DNA of 64,000 nucleotides from Bacteroidia bacterium (GTDB lineage Bacteria > Bacteroidota > Bacteroidia > Chitinophagales > Chitinophagaceae). The stretch spans positions 302,885 through 366,884 of the forward strand of contig JAUHYD010000003.1 of assembly GCA_030426665.1 (NCBI GenBank). Reading direction: 5' to 3'. The notes under the pieces are model-generated. The model searched no databases. It was not told the DNA's origin and saw only the letters and a program-made list of their open reading frames with translations. Shown piece after piece: positions 1 through 8,795 of the stretch. The position numbers and the translations under genes are program-made. Position 1 is the stretch's first letter. Each line of letters begins with the position of its first letter.

Positions 1-2
1 TT

Positions 3-296
3 AACCTAACACTCGAAATTGCCAACAGGCTAACGCTGACAGACTATATGGACGACGTAAGTACTGCATATATTGGTACAAGCAATTTTCCGCTCGACCC
101 CAAAACACCTACCCGTATGCTTCAGGACCGCTCTGTAGAACTGAAACCAGATATGCCATTGGGAAGAAAAGGAAAACAAAGAGGCAACTCCAGCACCTAC
201 GACCAATACCTTATGGGTATGCTCAGTATTTCCTGGCATTTTACTACCTATCGTTGCCCGGCGTTTATGGACAGAGAATTGATAAGCACCTATTAG
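3..296 (+). CDS. DUF6089-type outer-membrane protein, C-terminal fragment
   Basis: Only the last 97 codons are present; the reading frame is open from the window edge, so the start lies upstream. The segment TDYMDDVSTAYI resembles the end of DUF6089-family beta-barrel proteins of Bacteroidota, which carry a TDYxDDVS stretch shortly before the C-terminus. These are small outer-membrane barrels, often near gliding or cell-envelope genes; their function is not established. The stop codon overlaps the stop of the convergent acetyltransferase gene by four bases, so the two genes share a terminus. The family assignment rests on this one motif. Confidence 0.6.
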   Translation, partial: NLTLEIANRLTLTDYMDDVSTAYIGTSNFPLDPKTPTRMLQDRSVELKPDMPLGRKGKQRGNSSTYDQYLMGMLSISWHFTTYRCPAFMDRELISTY

Positions 297-754
297 TTGT
301 CAAAATTCAGGGTACAATTAATCCATTCGCCATCCAGCGACGCATCTAACTTCTTGTAAAAGTTAATAGCAGGTTCGTTCCAGTCCAGCACTTGCCAGGC
401 GATGCCCGAATATTGCTTTTCTTTGGCTTCATCTATAAGTGCCTGCATCAGCATCGTCCCGATACCGTGTCGTCTTGCTTTCTCAGTTACCAGCAAATCC
501 TCAAGATACATACGCTGCCCCTTCCATGTAGAAAACCGAATGTAGTACAACGCCATACCTACAACTACACCTTCCTGCTCTGCTACAAACGCCCACCAAA
601 CAGGATGCTCCCCGAAGCCGCTTTCAGTAAAATGTGCTTCAGTTACCGTCACCGCATCCGGCTCCCGCTCATAAATAGCCAACTCCAGCACCAATTCCAA
701 CATTCTTGGACAATCTTCGGCAGTTGCTTTTCTGATTATTATCGGCGTATCCAT
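293..754 (-). CDS. GNAT-family N-acetyltransferase
   Basis: A 153-residue single-domain GNAT protein. The acetyl-CoA pyrophosphate-binding loop is visible as RRHGIG after LEDLLVTEK, and the C-terminal VLDWNEPAINFYKKL segment matches the usual NxxAxxFY element of the fold. The order of motifs resembles spermidine/diamine acetyltransferase-like GNATs, but the substrate cannot be read from sequence. An in-frame ATG eight codons upstream (778) is possible; the start at 754 places MDTPIIIRKATAEDC at the N-terminus, typical of this fold. It converges on the DUF6089 gene. Confidence 0.88.
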   Translation of the reverse strand: MDTPIIIRKATAEDCPRMLELVLELAIYEREPDAVTVTEAHFTESGFGEHPVWWAFVAEQEGVVVGMALYYIRFSTWKGQRMYLEDLLVTEKARRHGIGTMLMQALIDEAKEKQYSGIAWQVLDWNEPAINFYKKLDASLDGEWINCTLNFDN

Positions 755-929
755 AGTGTTTAACTTTTTGTTGTACAATACTAAGGTCTATGTCACGTTA
801 TTCCAAATGAAACGCACAACGGGAGCGGCACTGTTTCTCCTGCCAATTTTCAGTTAAACTAAGACTACCCGTTGTGCAATTGCGTACAAATTGTGATACA
901 TTTATATCAGCATATCTAAACCAACACGA

Positions 930-2489
930 ATGAACACACAGGGCGAAATATTATGGGTGGACGACGAAATCGAGTCGTTGAAGTCTCAGATTCTGTTTCT
1001 TACCAACAAAGGATATCAGGTAACACCATTGAGCAACGGACATGATGCCCTGGAACTGCTCAAAGAAAAGACAGTAGACGTTGTATTGCTCGATGAGAGT
1101 ATGCCCGGAATTACCGGTCTGGAAACACTGGCACAAATAAAGGAAATTTACCCGCAACTACCGGTGGTGATGATTACCAAAAACGAGGCGGAGAATATCA
1201 TGGAGGACGCCCTCGGCTCACAGATAACTGACTACCTTATTAAACCTGTCAACCCGAATCAGGTACTACTTTCTCTGAAAAAAATAATGGATGGCAAGCG
1301 GCTGGTATCAGAGAAAACAAATATTGCCTACCAACAAGATTTCCGAAATCTGTTTATGGCGCTTAGCAACAACCCCGACCACAAGGAGTGGATGGAGCTA
1401 TATAAAAAACTAGTTTATTGGGAACTGGAAATAAGCAAAAGCGATAGTGACGACATGATGGAAGTATTGCAAACGCAGAAAACGGAAGCCAATACCGAGT
1501 TTTTTAAGTTCGTCTCAAAAAACTACGAAAACTGGATCCATCAATCCGGAGAAAACACGCCATTGCTTTCTCACAAAGTATTTGAAAACAAAGTTGCCCC
1601 ATACCTTAAGCCCGGCAAACCAACCTTTCTGATAGTTATCGACAACTTACGGCTGGATCACTGGAAAGCATTTAAGCCCATAATTACAGAATATTTCAAG
1701 CTGGTTGATGAGGATATGTTTTATAGTATTCTCCCAACAGCTACCCAATACTGCAGAAATGCAATGTTTGCAGGTATGCTCCCCATGGATATAGCACGTC
1801 TATTTCCGGTAGAGTGGAAAAATGACGACGAGGACGGTGGAAAAAACTTGTACGAAGAGGTCTTCCTTCACAACCAGCTGAAGCATCTCGGTATGAACGA
1901 CCTGAAAACGCAATACATCAAAATAACCAACAACGACGACGCTAAATCGATGGAAGACAACATTCACAATTGTCTGAACAATGACCTGACGGTGATTGTT
2001 TACAACTTTGTAGATATGCTCTCCCATGCTCGTACAGAGATGGAGGTCCTGAAAGAGCTTGCCGGCGACGAAAGCTCTTACAGATCGTTGGCGGTTAGCT
2101 GGTTCGAACACTCACCCCTATTCAGGGCGCTTCGCAGAATTGCTGATAAAGACATACAAGTATTGTTGACGACAGACCACGGCAGCACCAGAGTCAAGAC
2201 TCCGAGTAAGTGTGTCGGCGACAGAAATACAACTACAAACCTCCGCTACAAACACGGTCGTAATCTGCAATTCGAAAAGAAAGATGTACTTTCTTTCCGT
2301 GACCCGATGATGGCAGGACTGCAAAGACCCAATGTCAGCTCTACATTCATCTTTGCCAAAGGCGATGTTTTCCTCTGCTACCCCAACAACTATAACCACT
2401 ATGTGAACTACTATAAAAACACATTCCAACACGGTGGCATCTCGCTCGAAGAGATGATTGTACCGGTGGTACGCATGGAAAGTAAATAA
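930..2489 (+). CDS. porX: PorX: T9SS response regulator with PglZ domain
   Basis: A 519-residue protein with an N-terminal receiver domain (about 1-120; acidic pocket D11/D12, phosphoacceptor D55 in LLDESMPG, conserved Lys in YLIKPVNP) and a C-terminal PglZ/alkaline-phosphatase-like domain (about 160-515; VIDNLRLDHWK and LLTTDHGS metal-site motifs). This architecture and length match PorX, the response regulator paired with PorY that controls expression and function of the type IX secretion system; the PglZ domain of characterised PorX acts on nucleotide substrates. The histidine kinase PorY is not in the window. A T9SS cargo protein is encoded at 22973-31957. Confidence 0.95.
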   Translation: MNTQGEILWVDDEIESLKSQILFLTNKGYQVTPLSNGHDALELLKEKTVDVVLLDESMPGITGLETLAQIKEIYPQLPVVMITKNEAENIMEDALGSQITDYLIKPVNPNQVLLSLKKIMDGKRLVSEKTNIAYQQDFRNLFMALSNNPDHKEWMELYKKLVYWELEISKSDSDDMMEVLQTQKTEANTEFFKFVSKNYENWIHQSGENTPLLSHKVFENKVAPYLKPGKPTFLIVIDNLRLDHWKAFKPIITEYFKLVDEDMFYSILPTATQYCRNAMFAGMLPMDIARLFPVEWKNDDEDGGKNLYEEVFLHNQLKHLGMNDLKTQYIKITNNDDAKSMEDNIHNCLNNDLTVIVYNFVDMLSHARTEMEVLKELAGDESSYRSLAVSWFEHSPLFRALRRIADKDIQVLLTTDHGSTRVKTPSKCVGDRNTTTNLRYKHGRNLQFEKKDVLSFRDPMMAGLQRPNVSSTFIFAKGDVFLCYPNNYNHYVNYYKNTFQHGGISLEEMIVPVVRMESK

Positions 2490-2511
2490 ACTATTTCAAA
2501 TATTTTTGTAT

Positions 2512-2540
2512 AAAACTGCTTCTTTGAGGCAGTTTTTTTT
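2512..2540 (+). terminator. Intrinsic terminator after porX
   Basis: Stem AAAACTGC / GCAGTTTT with a nine-base loop, followed by a run of eight T. It lies 22 bases after the porX stop codon and separates it from the padR promoter. Confidence 0.85.
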
Positions 2541-2545
2541 GCATT

Positions 2546-2579
2546 AATGCACAATGCATTGGTTTCTTATGTATCTTTG
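2546..2579 (+). promoter_or_regulatory. padR promoter -7 box with upstream dyad
   Basis: TATCTTTG at 2572-2579 matches the Bacteroidota -7 consensus TAnnTTTG and lies 24 bases before the padR ATG. A perfect inverted repeat AATGCA-CAA-TGCATT occupies 2546-2560, in the -33 region. PadR regulators commonly bind dyads in their own promoters, so this is a reasonable autoregulatory operator; that role is inferred. No clear -33 TTTG is seen at the usual spacing. Confidence 0.55.
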
Positions 2580-2602
2580 TCTTAGGCAAACGATAAAACA
2601 CC

Positions 2603-2944
2603 ATGATATTTTCATCAGAACTAATAAAGGGTACACTTAAAACAATCGTCCTGAAGCAGCTTAGCGAAGGCAATAAGATGTACGGATATGAGATAACTCA
2701 AAAAGTAAAGGAACTTACCGGAGATAGAATTCAAATATCTGAAGGTGCGCTATACCCCACGCTGCATGCTTTAGAAAAAGAAGGCCTGTTGACAACAGAA
2801 ACCATATACATCGGTAAGCGCGTTCGAAAATATTATCGGCTCAGTGATTCCGGAAAAAAGAAATCGAAGGAAAGAGTGAGTGAATTCGCAGAATTTGTTG
2901 AAACCATGAAAATATTGTTGGACCTGCAAGTAAAGCCGGCATAA
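2603..2944 (+). CDS. PadR-family transcriptional regulator
   Basis: A 113-residue winged-helix protein with the PadR core: MYGYEITQKVKELTG (recognition helix region), ISEGALYPTLHALEKEGLL and the wing KRVRKYYRLSDSGK. PadR proteins are dimeric repressors, typically controlling a neighbouring membrane protein or transporter. The downstream gene starts one base after this stop codon, so the two are almost certainly co-transcribed and the membrane protein is the likely partner or target. The short form (no long C-terminal helical extension) is typical of PadR subfamily 2. Confidence 0.92.
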   Translation: MIFSSELIKGTLKTIVLKQLSEGNKMYGYEITQKVKELTGDRIQISEGALYPTLHALEKEGLLTTETIYIGKRVRKYYRLSDSGKKKSKERVSEFAEFVETMKILLDLQVKPA

Positions 2945-2945
2945 G

Positions 2946-4070
2946 ATGTATCAGATATCTGATGAACAAGTTGACTATATCATCGATGACCTCAGGAAAA
3001 ACGGCATCGAAACGGATGATTTGCTAAATAATCTGCTCGATCATATATGCATTATTATTGAGCAAGACCTCGCCGACGGCAAAGACTTTCAACAGTACTA
3101 CCATACAGTAGTAACCCGATTCTATACCCGAGACATAAAGGAGTTAGAAGAAGAAACAACCAATCTATTAACATTCAAAAACTATTATGCCATGAAAAAG
3201 ACAATGATTGTTGCCGGAGCAATATCCGTAATTACGCTCGCTTTTGGTTCTCTGTTCAAAGTAATGCACTGGCCGGGTGCAAATGTCCTGTTGCTCTCAG
3301 GCATTGTTTTCTTTAGTTTATTGTTTCTGCCGATTTTGTTCTTACTGAAAGTAAAAGAAGTAAAAACAACACGAGACAAGGCCGTTATTGCATTATCGTC
3401 TGTCGTAGGTATCCTCTTTTGCATCGCCACCCTATTTACTTTTATGCATTGGCCCGGCGCAAACGTTATGCGGTTGCTATCAATCGGTATATCTGCTCTT
3501 ATACTGCTGCCATTATACTTTTTTACAGGTATTCGCAACCCCGAAACCAGACTCAACACCATTATGACTTCTGTTATCCTGGCAGGGGTCACCAGCCTTC
3601 TGTTTGCCATGGTTAATCTTCGGCCTAGCACAGTTTATGAAGACATCAGAGTAAACAGTTATCAGCTAAACGAAACAGTATTATCAGAAATGAAACAGCA
3701 AATGTTGACATCGGAGCTGCCAGCTGAAACAAAAGCACAGATAGAGAAAATCAACACCTTATGCGAAAAAATAAAATCAATCGAAAAAGATGACTACCCA
3801 AAAGACTATGTGCTGAGAGAAGGCAGCCCATCAAAAGCTTTCTTTGGCGATGGTGCAGGTATAAAATTGATAGCAGAACTACGTGCCGCAGCGACCGCTT
3901 ATAATCAAACACACGCAAAAGCACCACTACCAATCGCTAACTCCATATTAGACGCTCCTGCCCATAAACTCGGTCACATGTATTCAAATGTGGCATTGCT
4001 CAACAATATTACACAGATTCAGCTGTATCTGGCAAGTACTTGCTGTAAGACAGGAATGGTTTATAAATAA
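2946..4070 (+). CDS. PadR-associated membrane protein with GldL-like motifs
   Basis: A 374-residue protein: an acidic N-terminal soluble segment (about 1-80, containing LLDHICIIIEQDL), six or so hydrophobic helices (about 84-235), and a C-terminal soluble domain (about 240-374). Two hydrophobic blocks carry the identical motif MHWPGAN, at about residues 107-113 and 167-173. The same short motif occurs in GldL, the inner-membrane motor protein of gliding/T9SS, so each block may be a GldL-like transmembrane unit; that is a motif-level resemblance only. It is translationally coupled to padR. The function is unknown. Confidence 0.85.
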   Translation: MYQISDEQVDYIIDDLRKNGIETDDLLNNLLDHICIIIEQDLADGKDFQQYYHTVVTRFYTRDIKELEEETTNLLTFKNYYAMKKTMIVAGAISVITLAFGSLFKVMHWPGANVLLLSGIVFFSLLFLPILFLLKVKEVKTTRDKAVIALSSVVGILFCIATLFTFMHWPGANVMRLLSIGISALILLPLYFFTGIRNPETRLNTIMTSVILAGVTSLLFAMVNLRPSTVYEDIRVNSYQLNETVLSEMKQQMLTSELPAETKAQIEKINTLCEKIKSIEKDDYPKDYVLREGSPSKAFFGDGAGIKLIAELRAAATAYNQTHAKAPLPIANSILDAPAHKLGHMYSNVALLNNITQIQLYLASTCCKTGMVYK

Positions 4071-4094
4071 TAAGCTACTAAGGCGCTGCGATAC

Positions 4095-4595
4095 CTATCT
4101 CTTCTTGTAAATAGGCACCGTAGAACATGGCTCTCCATACATTAGAGACTTTACGACCGGGCGAAGATGGGCGGTAATAGCAAGGTAAGCGGCATCGGGT
4201 ATTGGTGTATCGCCACAACCTTTTATTACTACCCGCTTGTCCACGTATTCGTCAGTAGGTAGTGAATTGATTTTCTGTGTGAGCAGCACCTTGGTCAACT
4301 CCTCTGCATCACCGAAATATACAGACGCAGCAACGGGCTCCAGAAAGCAGGTAACCAGCATATACCCCCATACAGGAACAATTGCATCGGCACTGCAGTA
4401 CACCGCCACATGCTTACCTTCATATTGCAGCCAGTCGTGTTCCGGTAGTGCAGCACGAAAATCTTTTTCTTTCAGAATCATCTCCCGAAACAAAAACGGC
4501 TTCATATCAAACGCAACAACATTTGTTGGTAAAAACGGAGCCATGTCCAATGTGATGATACCACTCTCTGCTACTTTATTGACTATTGTACTCAT
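4095..4595 (-). CDS. DUF2480 family protein
   Basis: A 166-residue protein recognised as DUF2480 by the N-terminal VAESGIITLDMAPFLP, the central CSADAIVPVWGYMLV and the C-terminal IKGCGDTPIPDAAYL segments. The family is conserved and nearly confined to Bacteroidota; no biochemical function is known to me. No signal peptide or membrane helix is visible, so it is probably cytoplasmic. It is convergent with the PadR-operon membrane protein and divergent from radA. Confidence 0.85.
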   Translation of the reverse strand: MSTIVNKVAESGIITLDMAPFLPTNVVAFDMKPFLFREMILKEKDFRAALPEHDWLQYEGKHVAVYCSADAIVPVWGYMLVTCFLEPVAASVYFGDAEELTKVLLTQKINSLPTDEYVDKRVVIKGCGDTPIPDAAYLAITAHLRPVVKSLMYGEPCSTVPIYKKR

Positions 4596-4618
4596 ATTTT
4601 TCGGCTTACCTGTTGGTA

Positions 4619-4626
4619 CAAAGTTA
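4619..4626 (-). promoter_or_regulatory. -7 box for the DUF2480 gene
   Basis: Reading leftward the sequence is TAACTTTG, matching TAnnTTTG, 24 bases before the ATG at 4595. A convincing -33 element is not visible. Confidence 0.45.
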
Positions 4627-4905
4627 CGGCAATAGCATACTAATTAAGTAATTGCCTACTTATACCTTATTACCTAATATCTATAATATAATTCATATTG
4701 CTCACATATGCAATGTAAACGCTCACATAAATAAAAATAAGATAATATTAATAATTTTTAGAAAATCTCTGTGAATTGCATACTACCGGTCTTGAAAGTC
4801 GCCAATTCTGAACACCCTCACTAAGTTGAATGACATTTTTGATTATATCTATAAAAATGATTGCATACATTGGGAATTCAATTTTTTTCCTACCCTGCCC
4901 GATAG

Positions 4906-4982
4906 TATATTTGCAATAAGTTGTGAATTTAATGGGTTAGTAAGTAAGAGCTGCCGGATTCTTCCGGCGGCTCTGTTTTTTT
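4906..4982 (+). ncRNA. Short promoter-terminator unit (sRNA or radA attenuator)
   Basis: TATATTTG at 4906-4913 fits the Bacteroidota -7 box. About 35 bases downstream is a strong intrinsic terminator: ten-base stem GAGCTGCCGG / CCGGCGGCTC with one G-T wobble (4948-4957 / 4964-4973), six-base loop, then TGTTTTTTT. Initiation near 4920 would give a transcript of about 63 nt with no open reading frame. It lies in the 515-bp gap between the divergent DUF2480 and radA genes, so it could be an independent small RNA or an attenuator for radA. Apart from this unit and the two start regions, nothing else was found in the gap. Confidence 0.4.
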
Positions 4983-5110
4983 ACTGATTACTGAGTTATT
5001 CGGCCGCACTCGTTCTCTCGCTTCCGGAATTTTACAATAGGCACTTGCTGTCGTCCTGCAACGTAAAATGAACATACGGCTATCAAACTGTGGTTGTATC
5101 TTTACCACAA

Positions 5111-6487
5111 ATGGCAAAAATAAAATCTGCTTTTTTCTGTCAGCAATGTGGACATGAAACGCCAAAATGGACAGGCAAGTGTCCATCATGCGGGGCATGG
5201 AATTCTTTTGTCGAAGAAGTAATTCAGAGAGACGAAAAAGGGAAACCGGGAAAGACAAATTGGGAAGAAGAGTCGGGTAAAGAAAAACGTAAAGCACATA
5301 AACTTGACGAGGTGGTACAAACCACCGAAGTAAGAATGCAAGCACCCGACTCTGAGCTAAACAGAGTGTTGGGCGGCGGAATGGTTCCCGGCTCAGTGAC
5401 CCTCATTGCCGGCGACCCCGGTATAGGTAAGAGTACCCTCTTTCTGCAATGTGCTTTGCAGTGGAATAGTATCACAACGCTATACGTATCGGGTGAGGAA
5501 AGTGCACAGCAAATTAAGTTGCGCGCAGACAGAATCGGTATCAGCAACAGCAATCTTTATTTGCTGACAGCAACCGATACCGCTACTCTTTTTAACGAAG
5601 TAAAAAAGGTACGTCCGCAATTATTGATTATCGACTCTATACAGACGCTCGAGTCACCTTATGTAGAGTCTGCAGCAGGTAGTGTATCGCAGGTACGTGA
5701 GTGTGCGGCGGAGTTACAGCGGTTTGCAAAGGCAACTAACATCCCCGTTTGTATCATCGGACACATCACAAAAGACGGAGCTATTGCCGGCCCCAAAGTC
5801 CTGGAGCACATGGTGGATACCGTACTACAGTTTGAAGGAGACAGACACTATGCATACCGTATACTACGTACCCTCAAAAACAGGTTTGGCTCTACAGCAG
5901 AACTTGGCATTTATGAAATGGTGCAACAAGGCATGAGACCGGTCAGTAACCCATCAGAAATCCTCTTGTCACAACACGACGAACCATTAAGTGGTATCGC
6001 TATTGCTGCTACCATGGAAGCGTCCCGACCACTGATGATAGAAGTGCAGGCATTGGTAACGCAAGCGGTTTATGGCACACCTCAAAGAACAGTAAGTGGT
6101 CTCGACCTTCGTAGACTGCAACTGCTATTAGCAGTACTCGAAAAACGCGGCGGTTTCCATTTCGGAGCAAAAGATGTTTTTGTAAATATTGCAGGCGGCC
6201 TCAAGGTCGAAGACCCTTCCATTGAGCTCGCACTTGTATGTGCATTACTATCCTCGTACGAAGACAAAGCATTACCCTCCAATATTTGTCTTGTTGGTGA
6301 AATAGGATTGAGCGGAGAGATTCGTGCAGTCAACAGAATAGACCAGAGAATTGCAGAAGCAGACAAGCTAGGGATGGATGTAATATTCATTCCGAAAGTA
6401 AACGCAAAAGGTATTGACACCCAAAAATATTCAATCAAAATAAAGACAGTAAATAAGGTGGAAGACGCCTATAAAATGTTGTTTTAG
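5111..6487 (+). CDS. radA: DNA repair protein RadA
   Basis: A 458-residue RadA. In order: an N-terminal four-cysteine zinc finger (CQQCGHE ... CPSCGAW), a RecA-like ATPase with Walker A GDPGIGKSTL, the RadA-specific LKNRFGSTAELG motif, and a C-terminal Lon-protease-like domain (GGLKVEDPSIELAL). RadA is a hexameric helicase that drives branch migration of recombination intermediates. The ATG at 5111 is preferred to the upstream in-frame GTG (5090), because MAKIKSAFFCQQCG is the usual RadA N-terminus. The gene appears monocistronic. Confidence 0.97.
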   Translation: MAKIKSAFFCQQCGHETPKWTGKCPSCGAWNSFVEEVIQRDEKGKPGKTNWEEESGKEKRKAHKLDEVVQTTEVRMQAPDSELNRVLGGGMVPGSVTLIAGDPGIGKSTLFLQCALQWNSITTLYVSGEESAQQIKLRADRIGISNSNLYLLTATDTATLFNEVKKVRPQLLIIDSIQTLESPYVESAAGSVSQVRECAAELQRFAKATNIPVCIIGHITKDGAIAGPKVLEHMVDTVLQFEGDRHYAYRILRTLKNRFGSTAELGIYEMVQQGMRPVSNPSEILLSQHDEPLSGIAIAATMEASRPLMIEVQALVTQAVYGTPQRTVSGLDLRRLQLLLAVLEKRGGFHFGAKDVFVNIAGGLKVEDPSIELALVCALLSSYEDKALPSNICLVGEIGLSGEIRAVNRIDQRIAEADKLGMDVIFIPKVNAKGIDTQKYSIKIKTVNKVEDAYKMLF

Positions 6488-6808
6488 CCATCCGAAACAT
6501 TAATCATTTTATAGCGTCGGCGCGTTTACTTGTTGCTCTTTTTCATAATATGACGAATGTTTGGACGATTTCGGGGCTTATTAATAATATTATAACATTG
6601 GCACGAAACAATGATTAATTAAATTAAATGTGATTTTGGGAAGGGTAAGCGAATAACACCTATTTAATTAACTTCCGGAATCGCCTTTCATCAAGCATAT
6701 TGATTTTGTCACATATTATACATGGAATCAACTTCAGATTTTGTGAATTAAATAAATCAAGCGAAATGGTATTAACAAATAATTCATTTAATGAGTCCAA
6801 CACAAATA

Positions 6809-6837
6809 TTGGATAATGAGAAATAGTTGTATATTTG
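6809..6837 (+). promoter_or_regulatory. Promoter of the rimP-nusA-infB operon
   Basis: TTG at 6809-6811 and TATATTTG at 6830-6837, separated by 18 bases, match the Bacteroidota housekeeping promoter (TTG/TTTG, about 19, TAnnTTTG). Transcription would start near 6844, giving a leader of about 54 nt containing the hairpin at 6862-6884. The rest of the 410-bp AT-rich gap from 6488 shows no gene and no other structure I can support. Confidence 0.7.
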
Positions 6838-6861
6838 CATCAGATTTGAAATCAAAAGAGA

Positions 6862-6884
6862 GAGGGGACACTGGTTGTCCCCTC
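6862..6884 (+). promoter_or_regulatory. rimP leader hairpin
   Basis: A perfect nine-base stem GAGGGGACA / TGTCCCCTC with loop CTGGT, 13 bases before the rimP ATG and inside the predicted transcript. The following GTTTATTG is too poor in T for an efficient terminator, so it is more likely a cis-regulatory or ribosome-access element. It stands out in an otherwise AT-rich leader. Regulation of the operon through this hairpin is inferred. Confidence 0.55.
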
Positions 6885-6897
6885 GTTTATTGAGTAT

Positions 6898-7353
6898 ATG
6901 TCTGAGCTAATAGAAAAAATACAAAATTACCTGGAACCGTTGCTGGAAGGCACGGATATGTTTGTGGTTAGCATTAAGATAAAACCCACAAACAACATAA
7001 AGGTATTTATTGATGCCGATGAGGGATTCTCTGTAGAGAAGTCTTCTTCAGTCAATCGCAAGTTATATGCAGCCATAGAGGCTGACGAGCTGTTTCCGGA
7101 TGGCGATTTCTCCTTAGAAGTCTCAAGCCCGGGCATTGACGAGCCGCTTACGCAGATACGACAGTACGTAAAAAACATAAACAGAAAAGTAACGATAACA
7201 GATACCGAAGACAAGGAAACGACCGGTATCATGAAAGAAGCAAACGAATCCTATATTAAATTGGAAGTAAAAGGTAAGAAACCGAAAGATATAACCGAAG
7301 TAGAAATACCATTTGCAAACATTAAAAAAACAGTTGTTCAAATTATTTTTTAA
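6898..7353 (+). CDS. rimP: Ribosome maturation factor RimP
   Basis: A 151-residue RimP, close to the usual length. The conserved N-terminal-domain segments VEKSSSVNRKL and LEVSSPGIDEPL are present; the C-terminal Sm-like domain follows. RimP is needed for maturation of the 30S subunit. First gene of the canonical rimP-nusA-infB operon; nusA starts 48 bases after its stop. Confidence 0.95.
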   Translation: MSELIEKIQNYLEPLLEGTDMFVVSIKIKPTNNIKVFIDADEGFSVEKSSSVNRKLYAAIEADELFPDGDFSLEVSSPGIDEPLTQIRQYVKNINRKVTITDTEDKETTGIMKEANESYIKLEVKGKKPKDITEVEIPFANIKKTVVQIIF

Positions 7354-7401
7354 TTAAAGCACATTCCTTCGAACAGGCAACGTGTTGAAAAAGAGAGTAT
7401 T

Positions 7402-8655
7402 ATGCCAAGTATTAACCTCATTGACTCCTTTCAGGAGTTTAAAGACGCCGAAAACATTGATAGGCCCACCCTGATGAAAGTACTGGAAGATGTGTTCAAG
7501 ACATTACTTCGTAAAAAGTATATTTCAGATGAAAACTTCGACGTAATTGTTAATGACCAGACAGGTGACCTTGAAATCTTCCGTAGGCGAGATATAGTGG
7601 AAGACGGCATGGTAGAAGACGAAAACCTGCAGGTAGAATACTCAGAAGCCATAAAGGTGGAGCCTGATTATAGTGTAGGCGAAGAGTTATACGAAGAGAT
7701 AGACGTTCGCAACTTTGGTCGCAGAGCTATATTAGCTGCTAAGCAAACACTTGCCGCTCGTATTGGTGACCTGAAAAAGAACAATCTGCTTAAAAAATAT
7801 GCTGACAGAGTTGGTGATATAATAAATGGAGAGGTTTATCAGATTTGGAAAAAAGAAATTCTTTTGCTCGATGACGAGGGTAACGAACTGATTATGCCCA
7901 AGTCTGAGCAAATACCAACTGACTTTTTCAAAAAAGGCGAAACAGTTCGTGCAGTGGTAAAGAAGGTGGAGATGAGAAATAACTCCCCTATTATTATCCT
8001 TAGCCGAACACACCCATCATTCCTCGAGAAACTTTTGGAAATAGAAGTACCGGAAATAATGGATGGTCTGATTGTTGTGAAGAAGATTGTGAGAGAGCCG
8101 GGAGAAAGAGCCAAAGTAGCCGTAGAAAGTTACGACGACAGAATAGATCCGGTAGGTGCTTGCGTAGGTATGAAAGGTAGTCGTATCCACGGAATCGTAA
8201 GAGAGTTACGCAATGAGAATATAGATATTATCAATTATACTGCTAACATACAGTTATTATTGCAGCGTTCGTTGACACCGGCCCGTATCAACAAAATGGA
8301 CCTGAACCACGAAACAATGAGTGCAGATGTATATCTGGACCCGGATCAGGTATCCCTTGCAATTGGTAAAAAAGGTGTAAACATAAAACTGGCTCAGGAA
8401 CTGACCGGATATAGCATTGATGTATACCGCGATGTAAATGAAGATGTGGAGTATGACATTGATTTAGAAGAGTTTACAGATGAAATCGAGGCCTGGATAA
8501 TTGACGAGTTCAAGCGTGTAGGATGCGATACTGCGTTAAGCGTACTGGAATTGTCGGCCGACGAGCTGGTAAGACGAACAGACCTCGAAGAAGAAACAGT
8601 GCGCGACGTAAGACGAGTACTGGAAGCAGAGTTTAACGAAGACAATAACGATTAA
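7402..8655 (+). CDS. nusA: Transcription termination/antitermination factor NusA
   Basis: A 417-residue NusA with an N-terminal RNA-polymerase-binding domain (about 1-125), an S1 domain (about 133-200), and tandem KH domains (VGACVGMKGSRIHGIVREL and the second KH motif SLAIGKKGVNIKLAQELTG). A single acidic helix-hairpin-helix-like tail follows (ALSVLELSADEL). NusA modulates pausing, termination and antitermination. It lies in its usual place between rimP and infB. Confidence 0.96.
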   Translation: MPSINLIDSFQEFKDAENIDRPTLMKVLEDVFKTLLRKKYISDENFDVIVNDQTGDLEIFRRRDIVEDGMVEDENLQVEYSEAIKVEPDYSVGEELYEEIDVRNFGRRAILAAKQTLAARIGDLKKNNLLKKYADRVGDIINGEVYQIWKKEILLLDDEGNELIMPKSEQIPTDFFKKGETVRAVVKKVEMRNNSPIIILSRTHPSFLEKLLEIEVPEIMDGLIVVKKIVREPGERAKVAVESYDDRIDPVGACVGMKGSRIHGIVRELRNENIDIINYTANIQLLLQRSLTPARINKMDLNHETMSADVYLDPDQVSLAIGKKGVNIKLAQELTGYSIDVYRDVNEDVEYDIDLEEFTDEIEAWIIDEFKRVGCDTALSVLELSADELVRRTDLEEETVRDVRRVLEAEFNEDNND

Positions 8656-8795
8656 AAAATAATTATTGTTATGATGAGATAGACGACAACACTCGCCTCC
8701 AATGCTGTTTTCACTAAAAAATGGCGTAGGTTTGTGGATAGGGCAATTTCCGCAGGGCAATTTCGAAAAAAAATATCTGACAAGGAAACAGAAGA

